A stretch of 64,000 bases of DNA, taken from the NCBI GenBank assembly GCA_033398695.1, contig CM065817.1, forward strand, positions 30,204,231 to 30,268,230. Direction: 5' to 3'. The translations under genes and the position numbers were made by a program. This stretch comes from Orobanche coerulescens. Lineage: Eukaryota > Streptophyta > Magnoliopsida > Lamiales > Orobanchaceae. Positions 45,474-57,061 of this stretch are shown piece after piece. Each line of letters begins with the position of its first letter. Position 1 is the stretch's first letter. A model generated the notes under the pieces. That model searched no databases. It was not told the origin of the DNA and saw only the letters and a program-made list of their open reading frames with translations.

Positions 45474-46794
45474 TGTTTAGTATATTTTGAGTAATATTTT
45501 TATTAGTATTTTATATATATAATTGTGTGTTGTGTGATAATTTATTCGTTTTACCATATATTTATATTATTTCATTTTGTTAGAATTTTCTTTAATTTTA
45601 TGTCATTTTTGGATAATTAATTGGAATTAAATTATATCTGCATGTTAACCAACCGGTACAAGATAAATTAATTGGTTCAAGGGCGATATTTTTACAAAAT
45701 TCAAATATAGTCACGACTGATCTCACTTTATTCGTCTCGTCGAGACGATCGTTTTAAAAAAAATTCATCCGAATCCGAGTTCGTATGAAGAAGTTTTGAC
45801 CGTTCGAAGGACAATTAAATAGACGGACCATATTGTGCCACGTGTCAACAACTGATTGGACCGGAATTTCAACTCTGTGCTGATGTCATCCATGACATCA
45901 GCACCCATGGCAGCCTTGTATTATTATTGGGGGTGGAATTTTAAAATTATAAAAATAATTATTTTATTGATTTTGAAGTAGTATAAATAGGGGATGAATG
46001 TGTAGTGTTTTAGGAGGAGAAAAAATAGAGAGATATTATTGTAAGGGAGAGAAATAAAAATATTGTGTAATAAAATTATATTTGTGTAATAATATTATGG
46101 AATATTTATTTATTTGTGTTATTATTATGAGTGAGTAATTTTCTTTTACTGGGTTATGATGAAACCATGTCTATATTATTATTAATATTTATATAATAAT
46201 TCCAAATCAATGTTTTTAACGATTATGATTTTCGCTTCAATAGGGGAATATTATTTCATCAATTATATCACGTATTTTTGATAGTTATAAATTCTCCATT
46301 GCTTTGTGATTATTGATATTAGTTAATTTCTTTGATTATTTGTTTTCCATTAAATTGGATACATATAATGCTTAGAAATTACATTTTTTTAAGCGAAGAA
46401 AAATCTATATTTGAATTATAATTTTGTACTTATTGTCAAATCTATAGGGAAACAGTGAGATTGATTTCAGAATCTATTCCCTGAATTTCTTGGAATTAAA
46501 ATATAAAATAAATAATAAATAGACATTGGTAGACTCTAAACCCTAGTAAATTATTTAAAATCAATTTATCTAAAATCTACTTAAAAATTACTGTTATTTA
46601 TTGCAATTATTATAACCAATAAAAAATCAAATTATTTGGGACTAGGTTAGAATTTAATATAATTTGGTTCAAAACGATAGGACTATATTTACTTCACTAT
46701 ATAGTCCTCCCTGTGGAATTGACATTGCACCGCATATCTACATCGAACAAATCGTGCGCTTGCGAGTATTAGACTAAAGAATCAACCAACAACA
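45474..46794 (+). repeat. 5' LTR of D
   Basis: 1321 bases, starting TGTTTAGTATATTTTGAG and ending CAACAACA. TATA box TATAAATAG at 45982-45990. Confidence 0.92.
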
Positions 46795-46800
46795 AGTTTT

Positions 46801-46818
46801 TGGCGCCGTTGCCGGGGA
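46801..46818 (+). other. Primer-binding site of D, Asp tRNA
   Basis: TGGCGCCGTTGCCGGGGA, six bases after the LTR, identical to that of B. Confidence 0.92.
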
Positions 46819-48331
46819 GGCGCAAACGAAGTACTAAAAGACCGTCGTCACCAAGTTAGTTAAATTCTTCTACTAGTTATTTATTTTACTGCTTTTCTTT
46901 ATTATTATATGTCTTTTTAATATCCGTTTTAGATTGTGTTAGTTGTACAATTTATTTTATTCAAAAAAAAAATCTAAAAAATAATAAAAACTTATAATAA
47001 TAAATATAAAATATAATTAATAATAATAATAAAAGTTACTGTTCATTTTCGTAAAAATAATAATAAAATAATAAAAAAAATCAAAAAGGCCAAAAATATA
47101 TAAAAATATAAAGAAATCTGAAAAAATTTAAAAAAATCAGAACTTATTTATTTTTATTTAAAAAAAATAGATCTGGAAAATACAAAAAAGTTTCAGACTT
47201 TAAGGTAATATTTTTGTAATTTTGGAATATTAATAAAAAAAATCAAAAATTTTAATTTAAATTCGAAAAAAATAAAAAAATAATAAAAATATATTAAAAA
47301 ATAATCTGGAATATTATTTTTCCATAATAAATAAAAATCTGAATTATTTTATTATATTTTTAAAAGTAAAACCTGCTAGTTTTATTAAAAAAAATTTAAT
47401 TTTCATAAAAAATCTAAAAATCTAATAAAAAAATCAGATTAAGAATTAATAATTTAAATAATATGGAATATATAATAAAATAAACTTTCTGAACTTTGAA
47501 TTTTTTTAATAAAAACATAATTTTTTAAAATAAATTACAATATTTTAATAAAAAAAGGGAAAATACTAAAAAATTAAAAACCTGAAAATTTAAAAAAAAA
47601 TCTGATTTTTTTTTTGTGAAAAAAAGATAAATAATATATCTGGATATATATACATATATATATATATATTAGCTCAATATTATTAGTCTAAAAATATAAT
47701 AAAATTATAATAAATATAAAAATATAAAAACTAAAAAAATATAAAATATAAAAAACAAAAAAAAAATCAGAATTTTTTTTAATTTTTATATCTTGTCTTT
47801 AGTTTTAATAGAATCTTGTAGTGGTAAATTTAGATTGTGTTTTTAGTTGTTATTTTCTATTTACAGTATTCTTAGACATTTAGTTTAGTTGCAATATTTC
47901 TCGTCGTACAATTTAGTTTATCAATAGATATTCCTTCCGTAGATCAATTAGTAAATTTATTCCTTTGCAATCTATTACATCCTATAATTTTAGTAATAAT
48001 TATAATAATTATCATTATTATTATTAATAATAATAATATAAAAACTCAAAAAAAAAAATTAAAACAATAAAATCCTTTAAAAGATTCAACAAGGGATTGA
48101 TATTTTTCACTCACTACTTTGTTCGATTTGAATAGAGAAAAGCTAAATATCAATCTTGTACAAACTGATTTTGAAAATCGATTGAATTTTGGCAAAAAGG
48201 CCTCTGTTGTACATGTCGAAGAAAGTTGAATTTTAAGTGCGACCGTTGTGACGCCTCCAACGATCTGGAAGTTCGATCGACTATCATAATTTGGTTTGTA
48301 TGCAAAGTTGAAAAAATTGAAATATCGGTGA
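46819..48331 (+). other. Extremely AT-rich leader of D
   Basis: About 1.5 kb, mostly A, T and short AAAAAATAAT-type runs, with a (TA)n run near 47645-47670. No coding sequence was seen. Long leaders before gag are usual in Athila, but this degree of A-richness on the coding strand is extreme. Confidence 0.75.
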
Positions 48332-49640
48332 ATGCAAGTTTGGCAACGAAATAATAAAGGTCGATTAACGAGAAGAAGATTGTCCTTAACTAAAATTGAA
48401 GTTCAACAAACAAAACCGATACAAAAAATGGACGAAATCGAAAATCAAAATAATCAAGTTGCAAAAGAGAAAACTTTAATAGAATATTTTTCTCCAGTGA
48501 GTGCTAATTCTCCTTCTTGCATAGTGTTGCCTACGACTAATGCAATTCATTTCGAACTTAAACCATCAATAATTCAACTTCTTCCATCTTTTCACGGTTT
48601 CGAAAGAGAAGATCCGTATATGCATGTCAAGGAATTTCTCGATATTTGTTCTACTTTCCGATTCCAAAATTTCTCTGATGAATCTGTCAAACTTAGACTG
48701 TTTCCATTTTCTCTCAAAGATAAAGCAAAATTATGGCTAAATTCTCTTCAAGCAAGAACAATTACTAGTTGGGACCAACTAGTGAATAAATTTCTCGCAA
48801 AATTTTTTTCAATGTCCAAAACTGATAGTCTTAGAAGAGAAATATCAGAATTTTTCCAAAAAGAAAAGATTTAATGATTTAATCCTTAAGTGTCCCCATC
48901 ATGGTTTTGAAATATGGCGTTTGGTAAAATATTTTTATGACGGTTTAACTCCAAACAATCGCCAATTAATCCAATCAATGCATGGTGGGAAATTTCTTCA
49001 CCTTATTGGAGACGAAGCTTGGAATGCACTAGAAAATATGTCAATTAATTCACAACAATAGAATTCACTCGACTCTAGAGCCAAATCGATGCATACGACC
49101 CCAAAAAAAGGTGGAATTTACGAGGTTAAACAAGATGTTGAAATAAAATCTACTATAGATGATTTAGTACGAAAAGTGGATGCGTTAGTCTTGAAGCAAT
49201 CCATCCCTCAAAACTCAAAACATGAATTTTGCATTTCATGTGCGGAATCATTTCATTCATCTCAATCTTGTCCTCTCGGTCCACAAAATCAAGAAATTTT
49301 TAATGAAAAAGTCAATGTGTTACATTCATATGGAAAATCTTCTGATACCCATTTGCTCCAACTTATAATCCAAATTGGAGGAATCATCCAAATTTTTCCG
49401 AAGCAAAACATGCCTCCAATGAATCAAGGAGGACATCAAATGAATATGTCAAATCAACAAAATGTCCGTCCTAATCAATATCCTCCAAATACTTATCAGT
49501 ATCCTTCTATAGTGCCAAAGAAACCATCTTTGGAAGATACGTTGCAACAATTCATGCAATCTACTCAACAAATGTTCCAATCAACTCAAAGAAGTCATAC
49601 CAAACTCACGTGCTATTTCTAAGCTTGAAACACAAATTGG
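48332..49640 (+). pseudogene. gag: Gag of Athila element D
   Basis: The start could be 48332 or the in-frame ATG at 48428 (MDEIENQNNQ). The core shows FELKPSIIQLLPSFHG, EDPYMHVKEFLDIC, LRLFPFSLKDKAKLWL and FLAKFFSMSKT, parallel to B gag. A frameshift near 48870 follows, then LKCPHHGFEIWRLVKYFYDGL in another frame. A stop near 49060 precedes a segment with a knuckle-like CISCAESFHSSQSC (Cys-x2-Cys-x4-His-x4-Cys, about 49230). A Gln/Met-rich region ends at 49622. Confidence 0.82.
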
Positions 49641-50776
49641 TCAACTTGCAACAACTTTATTGAAGAGAAAAGGGAAAATTTCCGAGTCAGTCCATCCCTA
49701 ATCCTAAAGGACAATATGAAGTAAACTCTTCTAACGCAGAAGTTCAGTCTATAACTACCCTTAGAAGCGGAAAAGAAATACAAAAGCCTGACTATGATCC
49801 GGAAGAAAAACCAAATGAACCACAAGTTTCAAAACCAAAAGATTCTAAGGAAAAAGAAAAGCCTTACGTTCCAAAAGCTCCATTTCCTGAAAGACTTATT
49901 CCAAAAGATAAAAGTGCGCAATACAAAGATATAATGGAAATATTTAAACAAGTTCGAATAAATATTCCATTCCTTGATGCTATTAAACAAGTGCCTGCTT
50001 TTTCTAAGTTCTTGAAAGATCTTTGCACTGTAAAAAGAAGAACAAATGTTCCAAGAAAGGCATTTTTAGCTGAGCATGTTAGCTCAATAATCCAAAATAA
50101 AACTCCCGTTAAGTATAAAGATCCTGGTAGTCCTACAATATCTTGTGTCATTGGAGATCACATCATTAAACGAGCCTTGCTTGATTTAGGAGCCAGTGTG
50201 AATTTATTACCATATTCTGTTTATACACAACTTGGATTAGGGGAGCTAAAATCAACATCTGTGATACTTCAACTAGCTGATAGATCTATAAAAATACCTC
50301 GCGGAATCGTAGAGGATGTTCTGATTCAAGTAGATAAATTCTACTTTCCTGTTGATTTTATAGTCATAGACACTTGAACTCGTTGAGAATACCAAAGATC
50401 AAATCCTGTCATTTTAGGAAGGCCATTTTTAGCTACTTCAAATGCATTAATTATTAGAAATGGCATCATAAAATTTTCTTTTGGAAATATGACTGTTGAA
50501 CTAAATATGTTTAACATTTCTCAACAACATGATGATCTTGATGATGTCTGTGAGGTAAATATGATAGAGAGTATGGGTCCTTATTTCTTTCCAAAAAAAG
50601 ATAATGATGATCTTTTTGAAAGCTGTCTTGCTCATTTTGGATCAGATTTTGATATCAACAGTTCAATTAATGAAGTAAATTCTTTACTAGAGTCTACACC
50701 ATTATTGGATAATGATAAATGGAAAGCTAAAACTGAACCACTTGAGAGTCAAATGAATAAAGGAAGTACCTATTGA
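49641..50776 (+). pseudogene. Gag C-terminus and protease of element D
   Basis: A Lys/Pro-rich linker (EEKPNEPQVSKPKDSK) leads to APFPERLIPKDKSAQYKD (about 49880) and the protease. The active site is LLDLGASVNLLPYSVY (50175-50225), followed by IVEDVLIQVDKFYFPVDFIVID. A frameshift near 50375 precedes ILGRPFLATSNALI (about 50420). The last part (50489-50776) is the variable linker before RT. The DLGA active site is intact, unlike B. Confidence 0.82.
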
Positions 50777-50899
50777 GGATTCAAAAATAGAGCTCAATCC
50801 ATTACCTGAATCTCTAAAATATGCATTTTTAGGACCATCAGAAACCCTGCCTGTCATCATAGCATCTGATTTAGATGAAGAACGAGAAGATAATTAATC

Positions 50900-53673
50900 A
50901 ATGTCCTTAAAGAACATAAAGAAGCAATAGGCTGGACCATCTCCGATATTAAAGGTATTAGTCCTTCTATATGCATGCATCGAATTCACCTTGAAGAAAA
51001 TGCAAAAACTTCCCGAGAATTTCAAAGAAGATTTAATCCTAATTTGAAAGAAGTTGTAAGAGCTGAAATAATCAAACTCTTAGATGTAGGGATCATCTAC
51101 CCTATTTCTGATAGCTCTTGGGTCAGTCCTGTTCATATAGTTCCAAAGAAATCTGGCATAACTGTAATCACGAATGAAGAAAATGAACTTGTTCCAACCA
51201 ATTCAAATGGATGGAGAGTCTCAGATTGATTACAGAAAATTGAACTCTGTTACAAGAAAAGATCACTTTCCACTTCCTTTTATTGATCAAATGCTAGAAA
51301 GGTTAGCCGGTCATGCTTATTATTGTTTTCTTGATGGATATTCCGGCTATAACCAAATTCCCATTGCTCCTGAAGATCAAGAAAAAACCACTTTTACCTG
51401 TCCTTTCGGTACTTTTGCTTACCGACGAATGCCATTTGGTCTGTGTAATGCACCTGCTACTTTTCAGCGGTGTATGATGAGCATTTTCTCTGACATGGTT
51501 GAGCGGTTTTTGGAAATTTTTATGGATGATTTTTCTGTATTCGGGTCTAGCTTTGATGAATGTTTACACCACTTAACCCAAGTGTTGGTTAGGTGTAAGG
51601 ATAAGAATCTTGTCCTAAACTGGGAAAAATGTCATTTTATGGTTAAAAAAGGAATTGTCTTAGGACATGTGATTTCTGAAAAAGGAATTGAGGTGGACAA
51701 ATCTAAAGTTGATTTAATATCCAATCGTCCACCCCCACGAACAATTAAAGAAATTTGGTCATTCTTAGGCCATGCTGGTTTTTACCGTCGATTCATTAAA
51801 GATTTTAGCAAAATTTCAAGGCCATTATGTAACTTACTTTCAAAAGACACACCTTTCGTATTTGATGATCATTGTCTAAAAGCTTTTAAGACACTCAAAT
51901 CTATGTTGAGCTCTACACCTATCATCAAATCTCCAAACTGGAATCTTCCTTTTGAAATAATGTGCGATGCATCCGACTATGCCGTCGGTGTAGTATTGGG
52001 TCAAAGAGAAAATAAATTGCCAACTGTAATATATTATGCAAGCAGAACTCTAAATGATGCCCAATTAAATTATTCTACAACTGAAAAAGAATTGCTTGCA
52101 GTCATTTTTGCTTTAGACAAATTTCGACCTTACTTGATTGGTTCGAAAGTCATAATTTACTCCGATCATGCTGCATTAAAATATCTTCTTTCTAAGAAAG
52201 ATGCTAAACCTCGCTTGATCCGTTGGATTCTATTGTTACAAGAGTTTGACTTAGAAACTCGAGATAAAAAAGGTGCTGAAAATGTTGTTGCTGATCATTT
52301 GTCTAGGCTAATCGTGAATTTTACTGATAAAGAACCTCCCATTAATGAAACTTTCCCTGATGAACAACTCATGTCTGTTTCTCAAATACCTTGGTATGCC
52401 GACATTGTCAATTACCTTGTTACTGGTAACATGCCATCTCATTGGAATAACCAAGATAAAACAAAAATTTTAAACGAAGTAAAAAAATTCTTTTGGGATG
52501 ATCCATATTTGTTCAAATATTGTCCTGATCAAATCATTAGGAGATGTGTGCCAGAACATGAACAACAAAATATCATTTCCTTTTGTCATGATCATGCATG
52601 TGGAGGTCATTTTAGCTCAAAGAAAACAACTGCTAAAATTCTGCAATGTGTTTTTTATTGGCCAACAGTTTTCAAAGATACATATTCATATTGCAGCACA
52701 TGTGATAGATGTCAAAGATTAGGTCGAATTTCTAAAAGAAATATGATGCCTTTAAACCCAATTTTAATTATTGAAATATTTGATGTTTGGGGCATAGATT
52801 TTATGGGACCTTTTCCAATTTCTTTTGGCAATCTTTACATCCTTGTGGCCGTCGATTATGTTTCAAAATGGGTAGAAGCATTTGCTTGCAAAACAAATGA
52901 CCACAAAGTCGTGGTAAAATTTTTGAAAGAAAATATTTTTTCCAGATTTGGAACACCACGAGCAATTATAAGTGATGGAGGAAAATATTTTTGTAATAAA
53001 TTTTTGAATCATTTATTTAAAAAATATGGTGTTACACATAAAGTTGCTACTCCTTATCACCCTCAAACAAGTGGACAAGTTGAAATTTCAAACAGAGAAA
53101 TCAAACATATTCTTGAAAAAACTGTTAATCCTACAAGGAAAGATTGGTCTTTGCGATTGAATGATGCATTGTGGGCTTACCGTACTGCTTTTAAAACTCC
53201 CATCTAATGTCTCCATTTAGGCTTGTCTTTGGAAAACCATGTCATTTGCCTGAATTGGAACATAGAGCATACCGGGCCATAAAACGATTAAATTTTTCAT
53301 TAGACATGGTGGAATTCATAGGAAACTTCAACTAAATGAATTGGAAGAAATCGAAATGATGCTTACGATTGTGCAAGGAAATATAAGGACAAAATGAAAT
53401 TTTTCATGATAAACACATTTTGAGAAAAACTTTTCTCCTAGTCAAAAAGTCCTTCTTTTTAACTCTCGTTTGTTATTATTTCCGTGCAAGTTGCATTCAC
53501 GATGGTCCGTCCATTTATTATTCATACGGTCTATCCTCACGGAGTCAGAAATTGAAAATCCAAAAAATGGTAATATTTTCAAAGTAAATGGTCAACGGTT
53601 AAAACCATATTTGGAATTAAAATCTTTTGAGGTAGAAGAGATTCTTCTTAAGGACCCTGATATTGTGGATTAA
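50900..53673 (+). pseudogene. pol: Pol of Athila element D: RT, RNase H, integrase
   Basis: RT begins near 50950 (a CMHRIHLEENAKTSREFQRR block). After a frameshift near 51220 it is open for 677 codons (51174-53207). RT motifs are [51 protein letters not shown] and catalytic FMDDFSVFG (about 51519). RNase H has [15 protein letters not shown] and [12 protein letters not shown]. Integrase has the zinc finger (HDHACGGHF...CSTCDRCQ, about 52585-52715) and the catalytic triad in [16 protein letters not shown] and [10 protein letters not shown] stop at 53205-53207 interrupts it. The C-terminal blocks (LVFGKPCHLPELEHRA; NGQRLKPYLELK) follow in shifted frames to a stop at 53671-53673. This is the best preserved pol in the window. 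Confidence 0.88.
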
Positions 53674-53792
53674 TACTCCATTGTGTTTGCCCGGTCAAGT
53701 GGCGGATAACGGTACTCCATGGCTAGTAAAGTCGGATTTTTTAGTTTCCCACAACAACTGATTTTGTAGATATTTTTATTTTATTTTTAATT

Positions 53793-54359
53793 ATGGAAGA
53801 AACTTTGAAAACAATTGAAAAAAGATTTCCCTTTCTTAGTAAAAAAGTCATTTTGAAACTTTACCAAGCCAGAGTTGAAAGAATGAGGTTGCTTATGAAT
53901 AACGGCATACCTTTTGATATTCGATTCATTATTGAAGCCAAAGTGACAATAGCGGGTGAATTCACGAAAACACCAACTAGATTTTTACCAGGGCTTGGAA
54001 AAAGTTCATATGCCAAAAAACGACGAGCAAAGAAAATCGACGTTTGCTACAAATGTGCTAGGTGGAACTGTGATTCAAGATGTCGATCTTTAGGAATTCC
54101 TTCCATAAACAGAGAAGATAAAATTCAGTTCATCACTCCTACTTTCAAAAAATGGAAAAAGCCTGGGCGCGACTGCGAAAGTCCATTTATCGAAATTTCT
54201 CTTGACACGCATCCTAGTGGACTCGTACATTACGGGATTCGATGTTTGTGGAATAAATTCAAACCAGAATATGAACAACGTCTTGGGAATCTGACGTTAA
54301 AAGACCCTGTTTGCCAATTTGTAAGAAAATTGGATGGGAAGCTTCTCCCCGACTCATAG
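53793..54359 (+). CDS. Intact 188-residue cysteine-rich basic ORF; resembles carlavirus nucleic-acid-binding proteins
   Basis: An intact frame, 120 bases after pol ends. Seen directly: a charged helical N-terminus (residues 1-50, LYQARVERMRLLMNNGIPF); a Gly/Ser-rich turn; a basic cluster YAKKRRAKK (73-81); then Cys85-x2-Cys88-x4-Cys93-x3-Cys97, a zinc-finger-like cluster; and a C-terminal extension to residue 188 not assigned to any family. A helical N-terminus, a YA-(K/R)-RRAK basic stretch and an adjacent Cys cluster are, from memory, the layout of the nucleic-acid-binding protein family of carlaviruses and relatives (Betaflexiviridae), which bind nucleic acid and in several cases suppress RNA silencing. 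The match was not computed. It is not a known Gag, Pol or Env domain. A polyadenylation-like AATAAA follows near 54475. Alternative: an unrelated plant zinc-finger fragment. Confidence 0.55.
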   Translation: MEETLKTIEKRFPFLSKKVILKLYQARVERMRLLMNNGIPFDIRFIIEAKVTIAGEFTKTPTRFLPGLGKSSYAKKRRAKKIDVCYKCARWNCDSRCRSLGIPSINREDKIQFITPTFKKWKKPGRDCESPFIEISLDTHPSGLVHYGIRCLWNKFKPEYEQRLGNLTLKDPVCQFVRKLDGKLLPDS

Positions 54360-54554
54360 AAGGCGTTTAAGCCGTTTCTGAACGTAAAATCAGAGGAAGA
54401 TGTGAGCCACAATTACAACTACTGTACATACATGTGAGTATCTTTACTTTTTGTCGTTTTTTTTAGATTTTCTGAATAAAAAATGTGATACGCAAGTTGA
54501 AGCGCAATTAACGCGGTCACAGATTTGATAAATCTTTTTATTTTATTTTGCATC

Positions 54555-54562
54555 TATAAATA
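54555..54562 (+). promoter_or_regulatory. TATA box before the LOG-like copy
   Basis: TATAAATA, 81 bases before the ATG at 54643. A pyrimidine-rich leader (TTTCTTTTCTGCATC, TTTTCATTTTCTCTC) lies between, as in plant 5' leaders. This suggests that the cargo came with, or acquired, its own promoter. Confidence 0.5.
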
Positions 54563-54642
54563 AACATTGCAGTTGTTTCTTTTCTGCATCCCTCAAACTT
54601 GTATTCTTTTCATTTTCTCTCTAAGTAATTTCTTTTCAAAAA

Positions 54643-55219
54643 ATGGAATCATCATCTTCTACAAAAAGATTTAACTCCATCTGCATTTTTGGTGGAGCTA
54701 GTCATGGGAAAGAGGCTTGCTTTATCAAGCAAACCCACAACTTGGGTCGTACCTTAGGACAAAAATGCATTCATGTAGTTTACGGAGGAGGAAGTCTAGG
54801 ATTAATGGGACGTGTTGTCGTCGCCTATATGGAAGGAGTAAAGTGTTGGGAATCATTCCAAAACCTCTCACGAAAGTAAAATCACCTGAGCAACTATTGG
54901 AGATGAGTTCAGAGCTGTGAATATGCAAGACCGCATAACTCACATGATAAATAATGCCGATGCCTTTATCACCCTTCCCGGTGGTTTTGGCACTCTTGAG
55001 GAACTTTTTCATGTGGTTACCAGAGCCCACTAAATGTTCATACGAAACCAATAGGTCTCGCTAAATGTCAATGGTTTCTTCGATGGTTTACTATCTTTCA
55101 TCAACTACTCTTCGAAAAGGTTTTATTTCTCGAGCGCTAAACGAATCATAGTTGTTGCAACAATACCAAGATCCGATCAAAAACTTATTGCATTTATTCC
55201 CGAACTGCACTCACTCTAG
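54643..55219 (+). pseudogene. LOG: LOG-like cytokinin riboside 5'-monophosphate phosphoribohydrolase, intronless and frameshifted
   Basis: LOG enzymes release active cytokinin bases from their nucleotides in the cytosol and nucleus. The copy starts MESSSSTKRFNSICIFGG at 54643 and shows CIHVVYGGGSLGLMG (about 54770-54812). After a frameshift near 54845 it shows LGIIPKPL, then [18 protein letters not shown] with the family signature PGGxGTxxE at 54977-55003. KPIGL, VNGFFDGLLSFI and SSAKRIIVVATIP follow, ending at TAG 55217-55219. The length, about 190 codons, is close to full plant LOG proteins. At least three frameshifts or stops are present. No intron interrupts the homology, whereas plant LOG genes normally have several, so an mRNA-derived capture is likely. 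It lies inside element D, between pol and the 3' LTR. It cannot make a full enzyme as read. Confidence 0.82.
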
Positions 55220-57061
55220 CTAATATTGTTTGGATGGAAGATTTCACCGTGCGGAAACGCAAAATTGATACATTCCTTTCCTCCGATATCCCACTCCATC
55301 CCTCTTGTTGTTTTTAATTTTTATCGAGTGTAAAAATCGTGAAAATGATGGCAGCTTAAGGAGTTTTATTTTCGATCTCTTGACGTGCATCTATCCACGA
55401 TTTATGTATTGTTATTTCTATTACTGTACTTTTTCTGTTTGTTTTTAATAAAAGCATTGATGGCAGCGTAAGGCGACTCTTCGGACTCTCTTGAAGTGCA
55501 TCTAGGTTGTTTGTGTTATACTTCCGGGTATATATTTTCTTTTGTTGTTTTGCCACACTTATTTCTTGCAGGTCCAAAAAAAAAGGGGGGGGGGGGGGGG
55601 CTTGAGCGAAGCGTCGTCTTTCATAAACAGGGAAGCCTTATTTAAACCGTTACTCCATTGTTCTTTTTACACAATAAGGATATTGTTTATCATTAAGTGT
55701 GGGGGAAGGTGTATATCTATATCTATATATATATATATATATGCAATATTAAATAAAAAAAAGGCTGAAAATCACGGCACCATTTTCTTGAGAAAACGTT
55801 AGTGAAAAAATCATTTTTGGGATGTTTCACTAGTTTTGATAATGGATTTGGATGAAGGTGTATGAGATTCAGTACACAACACCCTTTTTGTGAGTTTTGA
55901 GCCTTAGAGCAATCCTTATATATACGCTCTATATTTTTTGTTGTGTAGTCAAACATATTGTGTTCATTCTAGAACTTGCTCATTTATACATTTCGAGACT
56001 ACATTCATAAACTCTTGCATTAAGATGATAAAGGCAATTAGGATTAACCCCTTATTGGCTTATATTTTCCCACCCATTACATTTTATCCTTAGAAGCCCC
56101 ATTGAGCCTGAGCCTATTTCTTTGATCAAACACATTACTTTAGCCATTATCCATTCTTGTTGATGACTCATCCATTTGCACCTCTAGTCAAAGATTTAAT
56201 TGTGAACTAGATGTGTGACAAATAGGGGCCGATGTTCATAAGAGTATTGGGGAGATTAAGAGCTTTTGTTGAAAGCGAAAGGGTGTGAAGTACATTGGAG
56301 TATTGAACCGAATAAAAAAATATAAATAAAGGCCAAAAAAAAAGGGCCTCAAAAAAGAAAAAGAAAAAAAAAGAAAAAGCGGGAGGTCAAGTGCGAAAAT
56401 CATCACTATATATACATAAAATAGCACTTGAACTATCCCTTGAGTGATACATAATTCCTTCCAGAAGATCCATTGCATACTTTTTCTTACACAAGAGTAT
56501 GACCTTACCAGATGAATATTCAATTACCATGTACAGAATAACTTGGGGATGATGGTTTGAGAGTTTTCATTACTGAAGGGGAGGTGTTGATTGTTATTTG
56601 TAGGATTTGTTATGCATCTAAATTCAAAATTGATCTTGGCTAGCAAACCTCATAATTTTTCCTTTATCCTACCCATACCCAAAGCCACGTTACAACCAAA
56701 AGAAAGACCTTTTGATTTATGCATGAGTTTATTTTTAAGTAGTGGAGATTTGATTTTTGACCAAGCATATGGTAATGACACATTATGCTTTGATATGAGT
56801 GAACTCTTCTCGAATATCTCGTATATACACTTGAGTGAAGAGTGATATCCACCGTGAGGGTATTGAATCTTTTTGTATTCGATTCTCAATGAAGTTGTTA
56901 GAATTTGGTGCAGCATCCTATTTTTCTCTGATCTCACTTGGGTCATGATCACTTGTTCTCTCTTGATATTGGTTTTGTCATGATTTTTTTCAGCATATGA
57001 GTATTATAACTCGGGTATAAGATTTTCCCGAGGACGTGCAAAAGATAAGTGTGGGGGAATT
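55220..57061 (+). other. 3' untranslated region of D and polypurine tract
   Basis: Non-coding. It contains A9 followed by a long G run (about 55575-55602), a (TA)n run (about 55716-55742), AAAAAGAAAAAG runs near 56335-56380 and the Athila landmark CATTGAGCCTGAGCCTATTT (56100). It is collinear with the 3' part of B. The polypurine tract AAGTGTGGGGGAATT ends at 57061. Confidence 0.65.

Noticed and set aside
54643..55219. LOG copy as a functional host gene
   Set aside because: Several frameshifts, and it lies wholly inside an LTR element between pol and the 3' LTR.
55575..55602. Long A/G run as a G-quadruplex regulator
   Set aside because: A single homopolymer run in a non-coding region; length may also be a sequencing artefact.
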